A stretch of 64,000 nt of DNA from Verrucomicrobiota bacterium (lineage in GTDB: Bacteria; Verrucomicrobiota; Verrucomicrobiia; Chthoniobacterales; Chthoniobacteraceae): the NCBI GenBank assembly GCA_009885995.1, contig VFJQ01000001.1, forward strand, positions 35,646-99,645, written 5' to 3'. This document shows, one piece after another, positions 33,089 through 40,826 of this stretch. The first letter of the stretch is position 1; each line of letters opens with the position of its first letter. Made by a program: the position numbers and the translations under genes. The notes under the pieces were generated by a model that worked only from the letters and a program-made list of their open reading frames with translations, searched no databases and was not told where the DNA came from.

Positions 33089-33763
33089 ATGAGCGCCACT
33101 CTCACTCCCAGCCGAACGTCCGTCGAAGCTCTCGTCCGGTCGGCGCTGTTCAAGCAACTCGGAAAGCAAGCGCCAGCAGAGGCGGCTCCGACACTTGTGG
33201 TGAACAGCTCCGCACGGCACATGCACATCTCGCCGGAGAATCTGGAGACGCTTTTCGGGCCGGGTGCGAAGCTCACCGTCCACAAGTGGCTCTACCAGGA
33301 AGGGCAATTCGCATCGGAGCAGACGGTCACGCTCATCGGGCCGCGGCGTCGCGTCATTCCTAGCCTCCGGATCCTTGGCCCGTGCCGAAACCTCACGCAG
33401 ATCGAGCTGGCGCTCACCGATGCGGTGCAACTCGGGATGGACATCCCGGTGAAGATGTCGGGCGACATCAAGGGCACACCGGGCGGATACGTCATGGGGC
33501 CGAAAGGGATGCTGGAGATGAAGGACGGCATCATCCGCGCGGCGCGGCACGTCCACATGTCACCGGCTGACGCGAAATTTTACGGTGTGAAGCACCTCGA
33601 CCGCATCACGCTCAAGGTCACCTCGCCATTCTGCAACACCCGCTTCGACGAACTGATCGTGCGCGTCGATCCCAGCTTCAAACTCGAGGTCCACATGGAC
33701 ACCGACGAAGCGAACGCCTGCGACCTCGAACGCGCGACGAAGGTCGAACTGATTAAATCTTAA
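33089..33763 (+). CDS. pduL: Phosphate acyltransferase PduL (BMC-associated)
   Basis: The 224-residue product has two PduL repeats, each with its zinc-binding His motif: SARHMHIS (41-48) and AARHVHMSP (151-159). It transfers the acyl group from CoA to phosphate, here probably lactyl- or propionyl-CoA to the acyl phosphate used by AckA, and so recycles CoA inside the shell. Residues ~10-26 (TSVEALVRSALFKQLGK) form an amphipathic helix before a flexible linker, as in known encapsulation peptides. It is first in the BMC operon. Confidence 0.94.
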   Translation: MSATLTPSRTSVEALVRSALFKQLGKQAPAEAAPTLVVNSSARHMHISPENLETLFGPGAKLTVHKWLYQEGQFASEQTVTLIGPRRRVIPSLRILGPCRNLTQIELALTDAVQLGMDIPVKMSGDIKGTPGGYVMGPKGMLEMKDGIIRAARHVHMSPADAKFYGVKHLDRITLKVTSPFCNTRFDELIVRVDPSFKLEVHMDTDEANACDLERATKVELIKS

Positions 33764-33786
33764 CCCTAACCCAAACAAACCAACAT
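33764..33786 (+). promoter_or_regulatory. G-free A/C-rich translation leader of BMC-H1
   Basis: All 23 bases between the pduL stop and the BMC-H start are A, C or T. There is no Shine-Dalgarno sequence. Confidence 0.55.
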
Positions 33787-34056
33787 ATGAGCGAAGCAAT
33801 CGGACTAATCGAAACTCGCGGCTACGTGGGCCTGGTGGAAGCCAGTGACGCCATGGTCAAGGCCGCGAACGTGCAACTGGTCAAGTCAGTCCCAATCGGC
33901 GGCGGACTGATCACGACCATCGTCAAAGGCGATGTCGGCAGCGTCAAAGCCGCCGTCGAAGCGGGCAAGGAAGCCTCCAAGCGGATCGGCAACCTCGTCG
34001 CGTCGCACGTCATCGCGCGCCCGGGGCCTGACCTCCTCAAGTTCTTCACCTCCTAA
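33787..34056 (+). CDS. BMC-H shell protein 1
   Basis: The 89-residue product is a single BMC (Pf00936) domain: [31 protein letters not shown] at the start and [17 protein letters not shown] at the end. Six copies form a hexagonal tile of the microcompartment facet. It is the shortest of the three BMC-H proteins here. The residues expected near the pore read PIGGGL in place of the usual charged variants. Confidence 0.95.
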   Translation: MSEAIGLIETRGYVGLVEASDAMVKAANVQLVKSVPIGGGLITTIVKGDVGSVKAAVEAGKEASKRIGNLVASHVIARPGPDLLKFFTS

Positions 34057-34075
34057 CCTCTACCAACCTACTACC
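34057..34075 (+). promoter_or_regulatory. G-free A/C-rich translation leader of BMC-H2
   Basis: All 19 bases between the BMC-H1 stop and the BMC-H2 start lack G (CCTCTACCAACC...). No Shine-Dalgarno sequence is present. Confidence 0.55.
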
Positions 34076-34381
34076 ATGCCTGGACAAGCACTCGGAATGA
34101 TCGAAACCAAAGGCCTCGTCGCCCAGTTCGAAGCAACTGACGCGATGATCAAAGCCGCCAACGTGGAACTCATCGGCTGGGAAAAAGTCGGCTCCGGATA
34201 CGTCAGCGTCTTCGTGCGCGGCGACGTCGCAGCGGTGAAAGCCGCGGTGGAAGCCGGCGCCACCGCCGCGAGCGCCATCGGCGAAGTGGTCGCCGTTCAT
34301 GTGATCCCGCGCCCGCACGACGACATCTACGGGCTCGGAAAATTCCTCGGCGGCAAACCGTCGAACGGCCCCACGAAGTAG
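34076..34381 (+). CDS. BMC-H shell protein 2
   Basis: ATG 34076 gives 101 residues with one BMC domain ([57 protein letters not shown]) and a short C-terminal tail ([15 protein letters not shown]). It forms hexamers in the shell facet. The KVGSGY pore loop differs from BMC-H1 and BMC-H3, so the three hexamers probably differ in what they let through. Confidence 0.95.
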   Translation: MPGQALGMIETKGLVAQFEATDAMIKAANVELIGWEKVGSGYVSVFVRGDVAAVKAAVEAGATAASAIGEVVAVHVIPRPHDDIYGLGKFLGGKPSNGPTK

Positions 34382-34397
34382 TCGCGCAGTCTCCGCG

Positions 34398-35582
34398 ATG
34401 ACCGCCAATAAGATCCTCGTCGCCAATATCGGCAGCACGTCGTTCAAGTTCCGCTTGATCGAGATGCCAGGCGAGCGCGTGCTCGCAAATGGCGGCGTGG
34501 AGCGGATCGGTGGCGCGGAATCGACTTACAAATACCAAGTCGGCAACGACGTGGAGCAGAAGGGCGTGGCGGCATTGCCCGACCACGGCGCGGCGATCTC
34601 GCTGGTCGAGAAAGCACTCGGCGGTTTCGGCGAACTCGCCGCAGTCGGCTTCAAACCGGTGATGGCGCGCGGCATCTCGGGCACGCAGGTGCTCGACGAG
34701 CCCGTGCTGCGCGCGATGGAGGAGATCAACACGCTCCTTCCCGCGCACAACCCGCCTTACGTCGCCGCGGTCCGCAGCTTCCACCGCTCGCACCCACAAC
34801 TGCCGTGCATCGGCACGTTCGAGACCGCGTTCTACGACGACGTGCCGGTAGAAAACGTGCGCTACCCGGTGCCGCGCGAGTGGGAGACGAAATACGGCAT
34901 CCGCCGCTACGGCTTCCACGGCGCGAGCCATCGGTTCGTCACGCAGCGTTGCGCCGAACTGCGCGGCACGGACCAGCTCCGCATCATCTCCTGCCACCTC
35001 GGCGGGAGCAGTTCGATCGCGTGCGTGCGCAATGGCAAGGCCATCGATTCGAGTTGGGGCATGACCCCGCAGAGCGGCCTGCCGCAGAACAATCGCGTGG
35101 GCGACTTCGATGTCTTCGCTCTCATCTACCTCGCTCGCGATCTTGGCCTCGGCATCGACGCCGTCGAAAAAGCGCTCACCTCGCAGTCCGGCCTCAAAGG
35201 CCTCTCCGGCCTCGCAACCGGCGACGTGCGCGACTTGCTCGAAGCATCCGCGAAAGGCAACACCGATGCGTCCATCGCACTCGATGTCTTCGTCGCCGCG
35301 ATCCGCAAATACATCGGCCAATTCCTCGTCGAGCTGAACGGCGCTGACGTGCTCATCTTCACCGCCGGCATTGCGGAGAACAACCCGATGCTCCGCGAGA
35401 AAATCTGCGCGAACCTCGACTTCTGCGGCCTCGAACTCGACCGCGACGCGAACAACCACACGCGCGCCAACGAAGCCATCATCTCCACGCCGCGCTCGAA
35501 AATCGAAGTGCGCGTCATCCCCACCAACGAAGAACTCATCATCGCCCGCAACGCGTGGGCCAAGCTTTCAACCCTCAACTAA
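34398..35582 (+). CDS. ackA: Acetate kinase-like acyl kinase of the BMC (divergent AckA)
   Basis: The 394-residue product is full length for acetate kinase (KILVANIGSTSFKFRLI, AHNPPYVAAVR, IRRYGFHGASHRF, FTAGIAENNPMLRE, NEELIIAR). It would make ATP from the acyl phosphate produced by PduL. Compared with the Methanosarcina enzyme by eye, the catalytic Asp148 block FDTAFH reads FETAFY (Asp to Glu), the Arg91 block HRVVHGGE reads FKPVMARG, and HLGNG reads HLGGS. Asn7, His123, His180, Arg241 and Glu384 equivalents are kept. The changes may reflect a bulkier acyl phosphate such as lactyl phosphate. That is inference. Confidence 0.88.
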   Translation: MTANKILVANIGSTSFKFRLIEMPGERVLANGGVERIGGAESTYKYQVGNDVEQKGVAALPDHGAAISLVEKALGGFGELAAVGFKPVMARGISGTQVLDEPVLRAMEEINTLLPAHNPPYVAAVRSFHRSHPQLPCIGTFETAFYDDVPVENVRYPVPREWETKYGIRRYGFHGASHRFVTQRCAELRGTDQLRIISCHLGGSSSIACVRNGKAIDSSWGMTPQSGLPQNNRVGDFDVFALIYLARDLGLGIDAVEKALTSQSGLKGLSGLATGDVRDLLEASAKGNTDASIALDVFVAAIRKYIGQFLVELNGADVLIFTAGIAENNPMLREKICANLDFCGLELDRDANNHTRANEAIISTPRSKIEVRVIPTNEELIIARNAWAKLSTLN

Positions 35583-35599
35583 CCCAACAACCAAAACCT
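35583..35599 (+). promoter_or_regulatory. G-free A/C-rich translation leader of BMC-H3
   Basis: All 17 bases (CCCAACAACCAAAACCT) between the ackA stop and the start of BMC-H3 lack G. It resembles the leaders at 33764 and 34057. Confidence 0.55.
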
Positions 35600-35881
35600 A
35601 TGGCACAACAAGCAATCGGAATGATCGAAACACGCGGCCTCGTCGCACTCGTCGAGGCAACTGACGCGATGCTCAAATCGGCCAACGTCGAACTCGTCGG
35701 CCCCATCACCCAGGTCGGCAACGCGATGGTGACCGTCTGCGTCACCGGCGACGTCGCTGCCGTCAAAGCCGCGACCGAAGCCGGCCGCAATGCCGCGCAG
35801 TCACTTGGCGAAATCGTCAGCGTCAGCGTCATCGCGCGCCCGCACAACGACCTCGGCGCAGTCCTGCCGAAGGCGAAGTAA
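35600..35881 (+). CDS. BMC-H shell protein 3
   Basis: ATG 35600 gives 93 residues with one BMC domain ([72 protein letters not shown]). It forms hexamers. It is close in sequence to BMC-H2, so the two probably arose by duplication. The ackA gene lies between them. Confidence 0.95.
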   Translation: MAQQAIGMIETRGLVALVEATDAMLKSANVELVGPITQVGNAMVTVCVTGDVAAVKAATEAGRNAAQSLGEIVSVSVIARPHNDLGAVLPKAK

Positions 35882-35888
35882 TCGCAAC

Positions 35889-36197
35889 ATGATCCTCGCC
35901 CGGGTCGAAGGCAGCGTCGTTGCGACGAAGAAGAACACGAAGATGACGGGGAATAAATTCCTCCTCGTCCGTCCGCTCGTGATCGACTCCGCGGACGCGA
36001 AAACGTGGAAGCCCGGCGTGACCACGCTCGTGGCCGTGGACAGCCTCGGCGCGGGTGAAGGTGAGATCGTCCTCGTCGTCCAGGGCAGCTCCGCGCGCCT
36101 CGCTGCCGACGACAAGGACTCGCCCGTCGATGCCGTCGTGATCGGCCTCGTGGACACGGTCGATATCGGAAAACACATCCTCTACAAGGCGCACTAA
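35889..36197 (+). CDS. BMC-P (EutN/CcmL) vertex protein 1
   Basis: ATG 35889 gives 102 residues of the EutN/CcmL family (ILARVEGSVVATKKNTKMTGNKFLLVRPL, AVDSLGAGEGEIVLVVQGSSAR, DAVVIGLVDTVDI). Such proteins form pentamers that cap the vertices of the icosahedral shell. It is one of three paralogues in this operon, as is typical of PVM-type loci. Confidence 0.95.
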   Translation: MILARVEGSVVATKKNTKMTGNKFLLVRPLVIDSADAKTWKPGVTTLVAVDSLGAGEGEIVLVVQGSSARLAADDKDSPVDAVVIGLVDTVDIGKHILYKAH

Positions 36198-36209
36198 CCG
36201 CATACTTAA

Positions 36210-37640
36210 ATGGCAACGTTGGACGAAAGAATCGTATCGAGAGTCGTGAGCGAAGTGCTCGCGCGTTTGCAGTCGCAGACCAAGGTCGCGTCGTCGCGGC
36301 AGAGCAGCTTCGGCGTTTACGACAAGATGGAAGACGCGTGCGAAGCCGCGCACAGCTCGTTTGAAAAGCTGCGCAACCTCGGCGTGAACGCCCGCAAGCA
36401 GGCGATCAACGTCATCCGCCGCATGTGCGTCGCGAAGGCGAAGGAGTGGGGCGAGATCGAATTCGCGGAGACAAAGATCGGCCGACTCGACCACAAGATC
36501 GAGAAGCTCAAGATTTGTGGAGACCTCGTGCCGGGCGTCGAATTCATGGAGCGCCACGCATTCAGCGGCGACTTCGGCCTGACCGTGATCGACTTCGCGC
36601 CGTGGGGCGTCATCGGCGCGGTGACGCCTTCGACGCACAGCGTCCCGACGCTCACCGGCAACGCGATCAACATGATCGCATCGGGCAACGCCGCTGTCTT
36701 CAACACGCACCCGGCCGCCGCGGGTTGCGCCGCGCTCGCGATCCGCAGCTACAACGAAGGCATCTTCCAGGAGATCGGCATCAGCGACCTGCTCACCACG
36801 GTGGCGAAGCCGACGCTCGAAACCTTCGACACGATGTGCAAGCACGCGAAGGTGAAGCTGCTCTGCGTCACCGGCGGCCCCGCGGTCGTCGCCGCGGCGA
36901 TGAAAACCGGCAAGCGCGCCGTCTGCGCGGGACCAGGGAATCCGCCGGTCGTCGTCGATGAAACCGCCGACCTCGCCAACGCCGCGAAGTGCATCATCCA
37001 GGGCGCGAGCTACGACAACAACCTGCTCTGCATCGGCGAGAAGGAAGTGTTCGTCGTCGAGAGCGTGGCTGACAAACTTTTGGCCGAGCTGAAGAAAGCC
37101 GGCGCCGTGCAACTCGACGCGAAGCAGATCGAGGCGCTCGCGGAGAAAGCGTTCGTGTTCCCGCAGGGCAAAGGCGCGGGCTGCCCGCATCCGGTCGTGA
37201 ATCGCGACCTCGTCGGACGCGACGCCGCAGTGCTCGCGAGAGCGATCGGCCTCAGCGTGCCGCCCGCGACGCAGCTCCTCTTCGGCGAGACGAAGGAAGA
37301 TCACATCTTCGTCGATGAAGAGCAGATGATGCCCTTCATCCCGATCGTGCGCGTCGCGAATGTGGACGAGGGCATCGCCGCCGCGATCCGCGCCGAGCAC
37401 AATTACAAACACACGGCGATCATGCACTCCACGAACATCAAGGCGCTCACGAAAATGGCGCAGGTCGTGGACACCACGCTCTTCATCAAGAACGGCCCGT
37501 GCATGACCGGCCTCGGCCTCGGCGGCGAAGGTTTCCTCAGCTTCTCCGTCGCCACGCCGACCGGCGAAGGCGTGACCACCCCGATGACGTTCACCCGCTC
37601 ACGCCGCTGCGTGATGGTCGAGGAACTCAACCTGTTCTAA
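36210..37640 (+). CDS. CoA-acylating aldehyde dehydrogenase (PduP-like), BMC signature enzyme
   Basis: The 476-residue product oxidises an aldehyde to acyl-CoA with NAD+; in PVM-type compartments the substrate is L-lactaldehyde. The active Cys is C274 in DNNLLCIGEKEV. The NAD-binding text includes PSTHSVPTLTGNAINMIASGNAAVFN and VTGGPAVVAAAM. Residues ~3-20 (LDERIVSRVVSEVLARLQ) form an amphipathic helix followed by a variable linker, the classical N-terminal encapsulation peptide. It joins PduL and AckA in a linear route to ATP. Confidence 0.95.
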   Translation: MATLDERIVSRVVSEVLARLQSQTKVASSRQSSFGVYDKMEDACEAAHSSFEKLRNLGVNARKQAINVIRRMCVAKAKEWGEIEFAETKIGRLDHKIEKLKICGDLVPGVEFMERHAFSGDFGLTVIDFAPWGVIGAVTPSTHSVPTLTGNAINMIASGNAAVFNTHPAAAGCAALAIRSYNEGIFQEIGISDLLTTVAKPTLETFDTMCKHAKVKLLCVTGGPAVVAAAMKTGKRAVCAGPGNPPVVVDETADLANAAKCIIQGASYDNNLLCIGEKEVFVVESVADKLLAELKKAGAVQLDAKQIEALAEKAFVFPQGKGAGCPHPVVNRDLVGRDAAVLARAIGLSVPPATQLLFGETKEDHIFVDEEQMMPFIPIVRVANVDEGIAAAIRAEHNYKHTAIMHSTNIKALTKMAQVVDTTLFIKNGPCMTGLGLGGEGFLSFSVATPTGEGVTTPMTFTRSRRCVMVEELNLF

Positions 37641-37904
37641 ATGCGCCTCGCCACGATCCACGGCTACGCCACTTCGACGGTCAAGCACCGCAGCCTGGAA
37701 GGCTGGCGCTTGCTGATCGCGATACCGGAGAGCCCGGATCTCGCGCCACAAATCGTGCTCGATTCGCTCGGTGCCGGCATCGGTCAGCGCGTGCTGATCT
37801 CCAGCGATGGCAGCGAAGCGCGAAAGATGGTGAAAGACGAACGCAGCCCCGCGCGCTGGACCGTGATGGGCATCATCGATCCGGAAAGGGATCTCGCGAT
37901 ATGA
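37641..37904 (+). CDS. BMC-P (EutN/CcmL) vertex protein 2
   Basis: The 87-residue product begins immediately after the dehydrogenase stop (RLATIHGYATSTVKHRSLEGWRLLIAIP, VLDSLGAGIGQRVLISSDGSEARKMV). It is the shortest of the three pentamer proteins and overlaps the third by 4 bases (ATGA). Confidence 0.93.
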   Translation: MRLATIHGYATSTVKHRSLEGWRLLIAIPESPDLAPQIVLDSLGAGIGQRVLISSDGSEARKMVKDERSPARWTVMGIIDPERDLAI

Positions 37905-38179
37905 GGATGGGCACCGTCATCGGTCGCGTGACTCTTTCCGTGCGCCACAAGCGCTACTCCGGCGAGCGCCTGCTGCTCACGTTGCCGTGGAGGACCGACA
38001 CCTTCAAAGGCGTGGAGAAGCACGACCCGGCCATCGTCGTTTACGACCAACTCGGCGCGGGCGTCGGCCAGCACATCGCCATCAGCGAAGGCCGCGAAGC
38101 CGCCTGCCCTTTCCCGACCCCGACACCCGTGGACGCCTACTGCGCCGCGCTCGTCGATGAACACTTTTACAAAGAATAA
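37901..38179 (+). CDS. BMC-P (EutN/CcmL) vertex protein 3
   Basis: ATG 37901 gives 92 residues (MGTVIGRVTLSVRHKRYSGERLLLTLPW, VYDQLGAGVGQHIAISEGREAACPF). It has a C-terminal tail after a Pro-rich turn (FPTPTPVDAYCAALVDEHFYKE). The ORF-track start at 37499 is a shadow of the dehydrogenase. Three different vertex proteins suggest mixed or alternative pentamers. Confidence 0.93.
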   Translation: MRMGTVIGRVTLSVRHKRYSGERLLLTLPWRTDTFKGVEKHDPAIVVYDQLGAGVGQHIAISEGREAACPFPTPTPVDAYCAALVDEHFYKE

Positions 38180-38182
38180 TCT

Positions 38183-39256
38183 ATGACCCTGATCGCACAA
38201 AAAGAAGCCGCAGAGATCGTGAAGACCGGCGCAAAAGAGTTCCGCCAAAACAGCGAAACGCGCCTCACACCCGGCGCGAAAGACATCCTCAACGACGCTG
38301 GCGTGAAGATCGTCTTCGACGCGAGCGCCGCCCCCGCTGCTGCGGCCGCCGCATCGTCGCAAGGCTACGCACCCGTGGCCGCGCCGGCGCCTTACAGCCC
38401 GGATGACGTCCGCCTCTTCAACTCGAAGGAAGCGAACGAAATCAAAGAACAGATCTGCGACATCGGTCGCCGCATCTGGGCGCGCGAATACTGCGACGGC
38501 AACGGCGGCAACATCTCCGCTCGCCTCGCGCCGGATCGCTTCATCTGCACGCCGACCGGCGTGAGCAAAGGGTTCATGAAGCCCGACATGATGTGCATGG
38601 TCGATGGCAAGGGCACGCAACTCGGCGGCACGTGGAAGCGCTCCAGCGAGATCACCACGCACATGGCCATCTTCCACTCGACGCCGGAAGCGATGAGCGT
38701 CTGCCACGCGCATCCGTGCCACGCCGGCGCGTTCGCGATCAAGGGCATGCAACCGCCGCCACGCCTCATCCCCGAGCTGGAAGTGTTCGTCGGCACCGTC
38801 GCCTACACGCCTTACAAGACGCCGGGCTCGCCGGAAATCGCCGCGGAGATTTTCCCGCTCGCGCCGAAGCACCAGTCCATCCTCATGGGCAACCACGGCG
38901 TCATCTGCTGGGGCAAGTCGGTCGAGGACGCGTATTTCAAAATGGAGATCACCGACGCGTATTGCCGCACGGTCATTCTCGCGCAGGCCATCCCCGGCAG
39001 CGCGTCGATCCCATGCGACAAGCTGCCCGAACTGCTCAACATCAAGAGAACGCTCGGCCTGCCCGACGACCGCTACGACCTCAAGCCCGCGGGCCTGTGC
39101 GAAGTCGATCCGTGGCAGCAGATGTGCGGTTCGCACGGCTGCTCGTCGCCGGTCACGCCCTTCAATCCGATGACCAACGACAACACGAGCGACGCCGACA
39201 TCGAAGCGCTCGTGCAGAAGCTGACCGACGAAATCGTCGCAAAGCTCGGGAAATGA
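38183..39256 (+). CDS. Class II aldolase (fuculose-/rhamnulose-1-phosphate aldolase type) with targeting helices
   Basis: The 357-residue product has a class II aldolase/adducin domain from ~80 on. Zinc ligands are H175 and H177 (CHAHPCHAGAF) and H238 (GNHGVICWG). SSEITTH holds the likely catalytic Glu156. It would split L-fuculose- or L-rhamnulose-1-phosphate into DHAP and lactaldehyde, the substrate of the BMC dehydrogenase. Residues 1-45 (QKEAAEIVKTGAKEFRQN, LTPGAKDILNDAGVKIVF) and the last ~20 (IEALVQKLTDEIVAKLG) are helical extensions that look like cargo-targeting segments, joined by an Ala/Pro-rich linker. The sugar cannot be told from sequence. Confidence 0.9.
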   Translation: MTLIAQKEAAEIVKTGAKEFRQNSETRLTPGAKDILNDAGVKIVFDASAAPAAAAAASSQGYAPVAAPAPYSPDDVRLFNSKEANEIKEQICDIGRRIWAREYCDGNGGNISARLAPDRFICTPTGVSKGFMKPDMMCMVDGKGTQLGGTWKRSSEITTHMAIFHSTPEAMSVCHAHPCHAGAFAIKGMQPPPRLIPELEVFVGTVAYTPYKTPGSPEIAAEIFPLAPKHQSILMGNHGVICWGKSVEDAYFKMEITDAYCRTVILAQAIPGSASIPCDKLPELLNIKRTLGLPDDRYDLKPAGLCEVDPWQQMCGSHGCSSPVTPFNPMTNDNTSDADIEALVQKLTDEIVAKLGK

Positions 39257-39273
39257 GCACGCTGAGTTGCGTT

Positions 39274-39472
39274 TTGCCCCGGAGGGGCAGCCAGAGATTA
39301 GCCCCGGGTGAAACCCGGGGTATCCCAGGCAAGACGGATGCACCCCGGACGGGGTGCGAGGAATCACTGACACAGGCGACGTTTCCTTCCACCCCGTCCG
39401 GGGTGGATACGTTGGTGGGCGTGAACCGGGGGTGTTACCCCCGGCTAATTTCTGGCTGCCCCTCCGGGGCAA
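39274..39472. repeat. 199-bp imperfect inverted repeat inside the BMC operon
   Basis: The left arm (from TTGCCCCGGAGGGGCAGCC) and the reverse complement of the right arm align over ~95 bases, including CCAGAGATTAGCC/CCAGAAATTAGCC and CACCCCGGACGGGGTG. About 10 bases separate the arms. It lies between the aldolase and PduS-like genes and has no coding role. The text looks like a dispersed repeat family rather than a single-copy regulator. Confidence 0.8.
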
Positions 39473-39509
39473 TTCGCTCGCGCCTTTCGTGGGCCAACCC
39501 AAACTCACC

Positions 39510-40826
39510 ATGTCTTTAGTCGACCAAGTCAGACTCGCAGGCGTCGTCGGCGCGGGCGGCGGCGGATTTCCCGCGCACGTGAAGCTCGGCTCGAAAGCCG
39601 AGATCATCATCGCCAACGGCGCCGAGTGCGAACCGCTGCTGCACAAGGACGCAGCGGTGATGGAACACTACGCGGCGGATGTCGTGCGTGGCGTCGAACT
39701 CTGCATGGCTACGACCGGCGCGAGCGACGGCGTTATCGGCATCAAGGCGAAGAAAAAGAAAGCGGTCGAAGCGATCGAGGACGCCTGCCGCGGGACGCGT
39801 GTGCGCGTGCAACTCCTCGGCGACTTCTATCCCGCGGGCGACGAATACGACCTCGTCTATACCGTCACCGGGAAACTCATCCCGCCCGCCGGCCTGCCTA
39901 TCCACGTCGGCGCAATCGTCAGCAACGTCGAGACCCTCGTGAACATCGCGCAGGCCGTCGATGGCAAGCCGGTCACGCACAAGACCATCACCATCGCCGG
40001 CGCCGTCGCCGAGCCGGTGACGCTCACCGTGCCCATTGGCATTAGCTTCCGCGAATGCATCGCGGCAGCAGGTGGCGCGACTTGCGACGATCCCGTGATG
40101 GCCATCGGCGGGCTGATGATGGGTGAGACGACCGACAATCTCGACGCGCCCGTCATCAAGACGAGCACTGGGGCGATCATCCTCGCGCGCACGCATCACG
40201 TGATGGAGAAGAAGTTCAAACCCGCCAAGGTGCAGGCTTCGATCGGCAAGTCCGCGTGCGACCAGTGCCGCTACTGCACCGAGTTCTGCCCGCGCTTTCT
40301 TCTCGGCTATCAAGTGGAGCCGCACCAGGTCATGCGCACGCTCGCCTTCACCGGCACAGGCGCGGAGCGGTTCAACGAATGGGCCGCGCTCTGCTGCTCG
40401 TGCGGCCTCTGCACGCTCTACGCCTGCCCGGAAGAGCTGTATCCGAAGGAAGCCTGCGACGACTCGAAAGCCATCCTGCGGAAGCAGAACTTCAAGTGGA
40501 CCGGAAAGACCGACATCAAAGTCCATCCGATGCGCGATGGCCGACACGTGCCGATCAAGACGCTGATGAAGAAGATGCACGTCGAGCAATACGACAACCC
40601 CGCGCCACTTCGCGCCGGCATCGTCGAGACGCGGCAGCTCGTCCTCCCGCTCAAGCAAAGCGCCGGCGGCCCGACCATCCCGCTCGTGAAGGTCGGCGAC
40701 ACCGTGAAAGCCGGCCAGCCCATCTCCGAGCCCGCGCCGAACGCCCTTGGCGCCATCATCCACGCGCCCTTCGCCGCCAAGGTCACCGCCCTCGCGGACG
40801 ACCGCATCACCTTGACCAAGTCATGA
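39510..40826 (+). CDS. PduS-like/RnfC-related Fe-S flavoprotein of the BMC
   Basis: ATG 39510 gives 438 residues. The N-terminal half is RnfC/Nqo1-like (RLAGVVGAGGGGFPAHVKL, IANGAECEPLLHKD), which binds flavin and NADH. Two [4Fe-4S] sites follow: CDQCRYCTEFCP from C250 and CCSCGLCTLYACP. PduS reduces cobalamin in propanediol compartments; here no B12-dependent enzyme is present, so it may move electrons across the shell to regenerate NAD+, with the BMC-T Fe-S pore as partner. That is inference. A G-free leader (CCAACCCAAACTCACC) precedes the ATG. Confidence 0.9.
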   Translation: MSLVDQVRLAGVVGAGGGGFPAHVKLGSKAEIIIANGAECEPLLHKDAAVMEHYAADVVRGVELCMATTGASDGVIGIKAKKKKAVEAIEDACRGTRVRVQLLGDFYPAGDEYDLVYTVTGKLIPPAGLPIHVGAIVSNVETLVNIAQAVDGKPVTHKTITIAGAVAEPVTLTVPIGISFRECIAAAGGATCDDPVMAIGGLMMGETTDNLDAPVIKTSTGAIILARTHHVMEKKFKPAKVQASIGKSACDQCRYCTEFCPRFLLGYQVEPHQVMRTLAFTGTGAERFNEWAALCCSCGLCTLYACPEELYPKEACDDSKAILRKQNFKWTGKTDIKVHPMRDGRHVPIKTLMKKMHVEQYDNPAPLRAGIVETRQLVLPLKQSAGGPTIPLVKVGDTVKAGQPISEPAPNALGAIIHAPFAAKVTALADDRITLTKS

